NCBI RefSeq assembly: GCF_018812025.1
Contig: NC_063054.1
Location: 31,810,418-31,874,417, forward strand
Origin: Megalobrama amblycephala
Taxonomy: Eukaryota; Chordata; Actinopteri; Cypriniformes; Xenocyprididae
Direction of reading: 5' to 3'
Length of the DNA stretch: 64,000 nucleotides
Part shown: positions 62,980-64,000 of the stretch, one piece after another
How the letters are laid out: every line of letters begins with the position of its first letter
Numbering within the stretch: the stretch's first letter is position 1
Notes under the pieces: model-generated
Seen by the model: the letters and a program-made list of their open reading frames with translations, nothing else
What the model was told of the DNA's origin: nothing
The model's database searches: none
Position numbers and translations under genes: made by a program

Positions 62980-63457
62980 GCTGGTTTATATCATAAAAAT
63001 GTACATTTTATACCAAATATTTTCACTGTTATATTTTACACAGGACTGGTTTGTTGTTCGGTCCAATTCTAAGAGTTCAAAGTTAGATAAACTGCACAAG
63101 ACTCAGCCAAAGGAAGATTCCATGAAGTCTCCAGACCTTCCCTCTCCAAATCCAGCCCTCAGTTTTCCCCAAGTATCCAGCACCTGGAAGGATAGACAGA
63201 CGTCAATGGCGCCCATGTCAAGTGGAACAGCAACACCTGGAAAAGTGGAAATTAAGAGGAAGGAGGGGCGAAACAGACGGAAAGAGAAAGAAAGCAGACA
63301 GGAGAAAGACTGCTACGAGTTCAGCGGCAGTGACAGTCCGAGCAGTAGCAGCAGTAGCTCCAGCTCCAGCAGCGAGTCAGAGGCAGAGGACGAATGGGCC
63401 CTCAGAAGGCCCCTCACAAAGTCTGTGTCCAGCCAGCAACCTGGAAGTCATTCGTAG
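56004..63457 (+). CDS. znf512: Zinc finger protein 512, complete or nearly complete
   Basis: A nuclear multi-zinc-finger protein of poorly known role; the human protein is 567 residues. Fifteen coding exons join in frame to 641 residues: 56004-56091, 57492-57547, 57749-57798, 57897-58081, 58177-58257, 58341-58454, 58526-58650, 58736-58822, 58912-59010, 61186-61353, 61471-61665, 61879-61980, 62110-62172, 62682-62780, 63044-63457. Six fingers: 210-231 (C2HC), 238-259 (C2H2), 292-314 (C2HC), 328-349 (C2H2), 447-469 (C2HC) and 481-502 (C2H2). Signatures shared with ZNF512 include [50 protein letters not shown] and [18 protein letters not shown]. The first 190 residues are unordered and basic/serine-rich and diverge from mammals. 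The last 137 residues are basic, then a serine run and acidic stretch (SESEAEDE). ZNF512B is a longer relative; the spacing here fits ZNF512 better. The intron after exon 61186-61353 uses a GC donor. Confidence 0.92.
56205..56363 (-). repeat. tRNA-derived SINE, best kept copy
   Basis: On minus: TTCCTGTAGCTCAAACAGTA (box A region), GGTCATGGGTTTGATTCCC (box B), then tail CACTGTGGATAAAAGTGTCT. The head is nearly identical to 896-985. Confidence 0.8.
56990..57393. mobile_element. ACTGTAAAACC-terminus MITE
   Basis: Left end CACTGTAAAACCGAACAGTG, right end TTGGGTTTTACAGTG. Internal CTCAAAATTTCATTGTAGTA and similar motifs are scattered. About 400 bp. Confidence 0.72.
57492..57547 (+). CDS. znf512: znf512 exon 3
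   Basis: Acceptor CAACAG, donor AAA|GTAAGA. Encodes [18 protein letters not shown]. Confidence 0.75.
57749..57798 (+). CDS. znf512: znf512 exon 4
   Basis: Acceptor TTTCAG, donor AAAAA|GTGAGT. Encodes [16 protein letters not shown], basic. Confidence 0.75.
57897..58081 (+). CDS. znf512: znf512 exon 5
   Basis: Acceptor CCTAAG, donor ACAG|GTTAGT. Encodes a serine-rich unordered stretch ([20 protein letters not shown]). No domain. Confidence 0.8.
58177..58257 (+). CDS. znf512: znf512 exon 6
   Basis: Acceptor CCACAG, donor ACAG|GTATGA. Encodes [20 protein letters not shown], a basic segment that may act in nuclear localisation. Confidence 0.8.
58341..58454 (+). CDS. znf512: znf512 exon 7
   Basis: Acceptor TTTAACAG, donor CCAG|GTAAAT. 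Linker ending [11 protein letters not shown], comparable to the KEPPVY stretch before finger 1 in mammals. Confidence 0.82.
58526..58650 (+). CDS. znf512: znf512 exon 8 (finger 1, C2HC)
   Basis: Acceptor CTTTACAG, donor [28 protein letters not shown] leads into C-x2-C-x12-H-x4-C type finger (residues 210-231). Confidence 0.92.
58736..58822 (+). CDS. znf512: znf512 exon 9 (finger 2, C2H2)
   Basis: Acceptor TTTGTAG, donor [29 protein letters not shown], followed by MADH. Phase 0 at both ends. Confidence 0.92.
58912..59010 (+). CDS. znf512: znf512 exon 10
   Basis: Acceptor TTTTTCAG, donor [27 protein letters not shown]; the first cysteine of finger 3 is here and the rest in the next exon. Confidence 0.92.
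59609..59894. mobile_element. Short hAT-like MITE with 8-bp duplication
   Basis: Ends CAGTGTTGCCAAGTC and CCTGGCAACTCTG. Flanks CATATGAC (59601-59608) and CATGTGAC (59895-59902); other family copies read CATGTGAC at this point, so the insertion site is clear. 286 bp. Confidence 0.85.
59979..60877 (+). mobile_element. TTAA-flanked element, AGGTGCC group, copy 4
   Basis: Begins AGGTGCCCTAGAACTTC, ends TAATTCTAGGGCACCT; TTAA at 59975-59978 and 60878-60881. 899 bp. Includes CCCTCAAAATGGATCTTTAC and CATGCATACATCGGATCATG, shared with copy 1 or copy 3. Confidence 0.9.
61186..61353 (+). CDS. znf512: znf512 exon 11 (fingers 3 and 4)
   Basis: Acceptor TTTTTTTAG. Encodes [20 protein letters not shown] and [20 protein letters not shown]. 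The exon must end after EHSP to join the next exon; the bases there are CCG|GCGAGT, a GC-type donor. Confidence 0.88.
61471..61665 (+). CDS. znf512: znf512 exon 12
   Basis: Acceptor CGTTGCAG. Contains [20 protein letters not shown] and ends DDRK; donor AAG|GTGCTG is weak but matches the expected protein junction. Confidence 0.9.
61879..61980 (+). CDS. znf512: znf512 exon 13
   Basis: Acceptor CATGTAG, donor [29 protein letters not shown], closing with the first cysteine of finger 5. Confidence 0.92.
62110..62172 (+). CDS. znf512: znf512 exon 14 (finger 5, C2HC)
   Basis: Acceptor CATATTAG, donor [29 protein letters not shown] completes finger 5. Confidence 0.92.
62173..62681 (+). other. znf512: znf512 intron 14
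   Basis: Degraded CATTCAAAAG-family fragment with (TTG)n at 62290-62400 and (TA)n at 62447-62467. No coding signal. Confidence 0.5.
62682..62780 (+). CDS. znf512: znf512 exon 15 (finger 6, C2H2)
   Basis: Acceptor CTCTGCAG, donor [29 protein letters not shown], then INSIHSQ. Confidence 0.93.
62852..62914. repeat. (TA)n microsatellite
   Basis: About 31 TA units in znf512 intron 15, followed by a poly-T tract at 62958-62979. Confidence 0.93.
63044..63457 (+). CDS. znf512: znf512 exon 16 (C-terminal tail, stop)
   Basis: Acceptor TTACACAG. Begins [10 protein letters not shown] as expected after finger 6, then a basic region ([20 protein letters not shown]), a serine run and an acidic patch, ending QQPGSHS and TAG. 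An upstream splice from this exon to a candidate at 63838 cannot be excluded. Confidence 0.85.
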   Translation, partial: DWFVVRSNSKSSKLDKLHKTQPKEDSMKSPDLPSPNPALSFPQVSSTWKDRQTSMAPMSSGTATPGKVEIKRKEGRNRRKEKESRQEKDCYEFSGSDSPSSSSSSSSSSSESEAEDEWALRRPLTKSVSSQQPGSHS

Positions 63458-63504
63458 ATCATTCTTACTCCTTTTTCAAAATGGAATTTTTCCTATGTTT
63501 ACAT

Positions 63505-63765
63505 CCAAAGATTCAGTATCACATGATCCTTCAGAAATCATTCTAATAGGCTGATTTGCTGCTCAAAAAACATTTACTATTCTCATCAACTTTGAAAACG
63601 GTTGTATTGCTCAATAATTTTGTGTGATGCTTTTTTTCAGGATTCTTTGATGAATGGAAAGCTCAAAAGATCAGCACATTGTAAATGCCTGTACTGTCAC
63701 TTTTGATCAATTTAATGCATCCTTGCTGAATAAAAGTATTTCTTTCTTTTTTTTTTATTTCTAGC
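63505..63765 (-). repeat. CATTCAAAAG-family fragment after znf512
   Basis: GTATCACATGATCCTTCAGA, then AATCATTCTAATAGGCTGAT, through to CATCCTTGCTGAATAAAAGT. Termini are lost. It lies in the znf512 3' region. Confidence 0.75.
63729..63734 (+). terminator. znf512: Possible znf512 poly(A) signal inside a repeat
   Basis: AATAAA within the CATTCAAAAG-family copy, about 270 bases after the stop. No better signal lies between the stop and this site. Confidence 0.35.
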
Positions 63766-63837
63766 TCCATCATATGCAAACAGTAGTGTTTGTATTTATA
63801 GGATGTAGAATTGTGTTTCCCTTTTTATTGACAGGAA

Positions 63838-63886
63838 GAGCTGAATATATTGAAAGGCCACAGCAAACATTTAAAAACTTCTCTGT
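63838..63886 (+). other. Candidate extra exon (uncertain)
   Basis: TTTTTATTGACAG before 63838 and TCT|GTAAGTAA after about 63886 form a plausible exon of roughly 50 bases. It has an open frame but I do not recognise it. It could be an alternative znf512 end, part of its 3' UTR, or chance. Confidence 0.25.
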
Positions 63887-64000
63887 AAGTAATATCACAA
63901 TTTGACCTTACTATTTATTTAATTGTTGGAATGAAATATTTTATATTTTAACAAGTATATCTATGTATATTGAATGTAGTAGACCATTATGTTTATTTTT

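Overview
The window is vertebrate nuclear DNA from a teleost fish, most likely a cyprinid. Genes are split into many short exons with GT-AG introns. AT-rich introns are packed with small non-autonomous DNA transposons, Tc1-like relics, tRNA-derived SINEs and long dinucleotide arrays, a repeat mix typical of zebrafish and carp relatives. Nothing prokaryotic, organellar or viral was seen.

Layout: (1) 1-5000, minus strand: the 5' end of itpkb (inositol-trisphosphate 3-kinase B), with a non-coding first exon near 4785-5000 and the first coding exon at 1454-2515; the kinase exons lie beyond the left edge. (2) 7830-48330, plus strand: a complete coq8a (ADCK3), the mitochondrial atypical kinase-like ATPase of coenzyme Q synthesis. 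It has one non-coding and 14 coding exons joining in frame to 623 codons. (3) 48340-55224, minus strand: a seven-exon gene of 319 codons that I do not recognise, with a SAM-like N-terminal stretch, a helical middle and an alpha/beta C-terminal module. (4) 55400-63457, plus strand: znf512, 15 coding exons and 641 codons, six C2H2/C2HC zinc fingers and a basic/serine-acidic tail. A possible further exon lies at 63838-63886.

The itpkb and coq8a pair is head to head, as in the human ITPKB-PSEN2-COQ8A neighbourhood, but without psen2 between them. The unknown gene and znf512 are also head to head and share a promoter region of under 300 bp. coq8a and the unknown gene converge and probably overlap at their 3' ends. 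The four genes have no obvious common pathway.

Most of the remaining sequence is mobile DNA. The most striking part is a set of short elements, in at least six terminal-sequence groups, each flanked by TTAA and mostly starting AGG or AGT. Some share internal sequence, two copies of one group keep a similar open reading frame, and many are nested in other elements. The deepest nest (29709-32445) has three levels and can be dated by order of insertion. A Tc1-like relic at 51897-53246 carries a Harbinger-like MITE with a TTA target duplication. coq8a intron 6 holds an 800-bp (CT)n tract.
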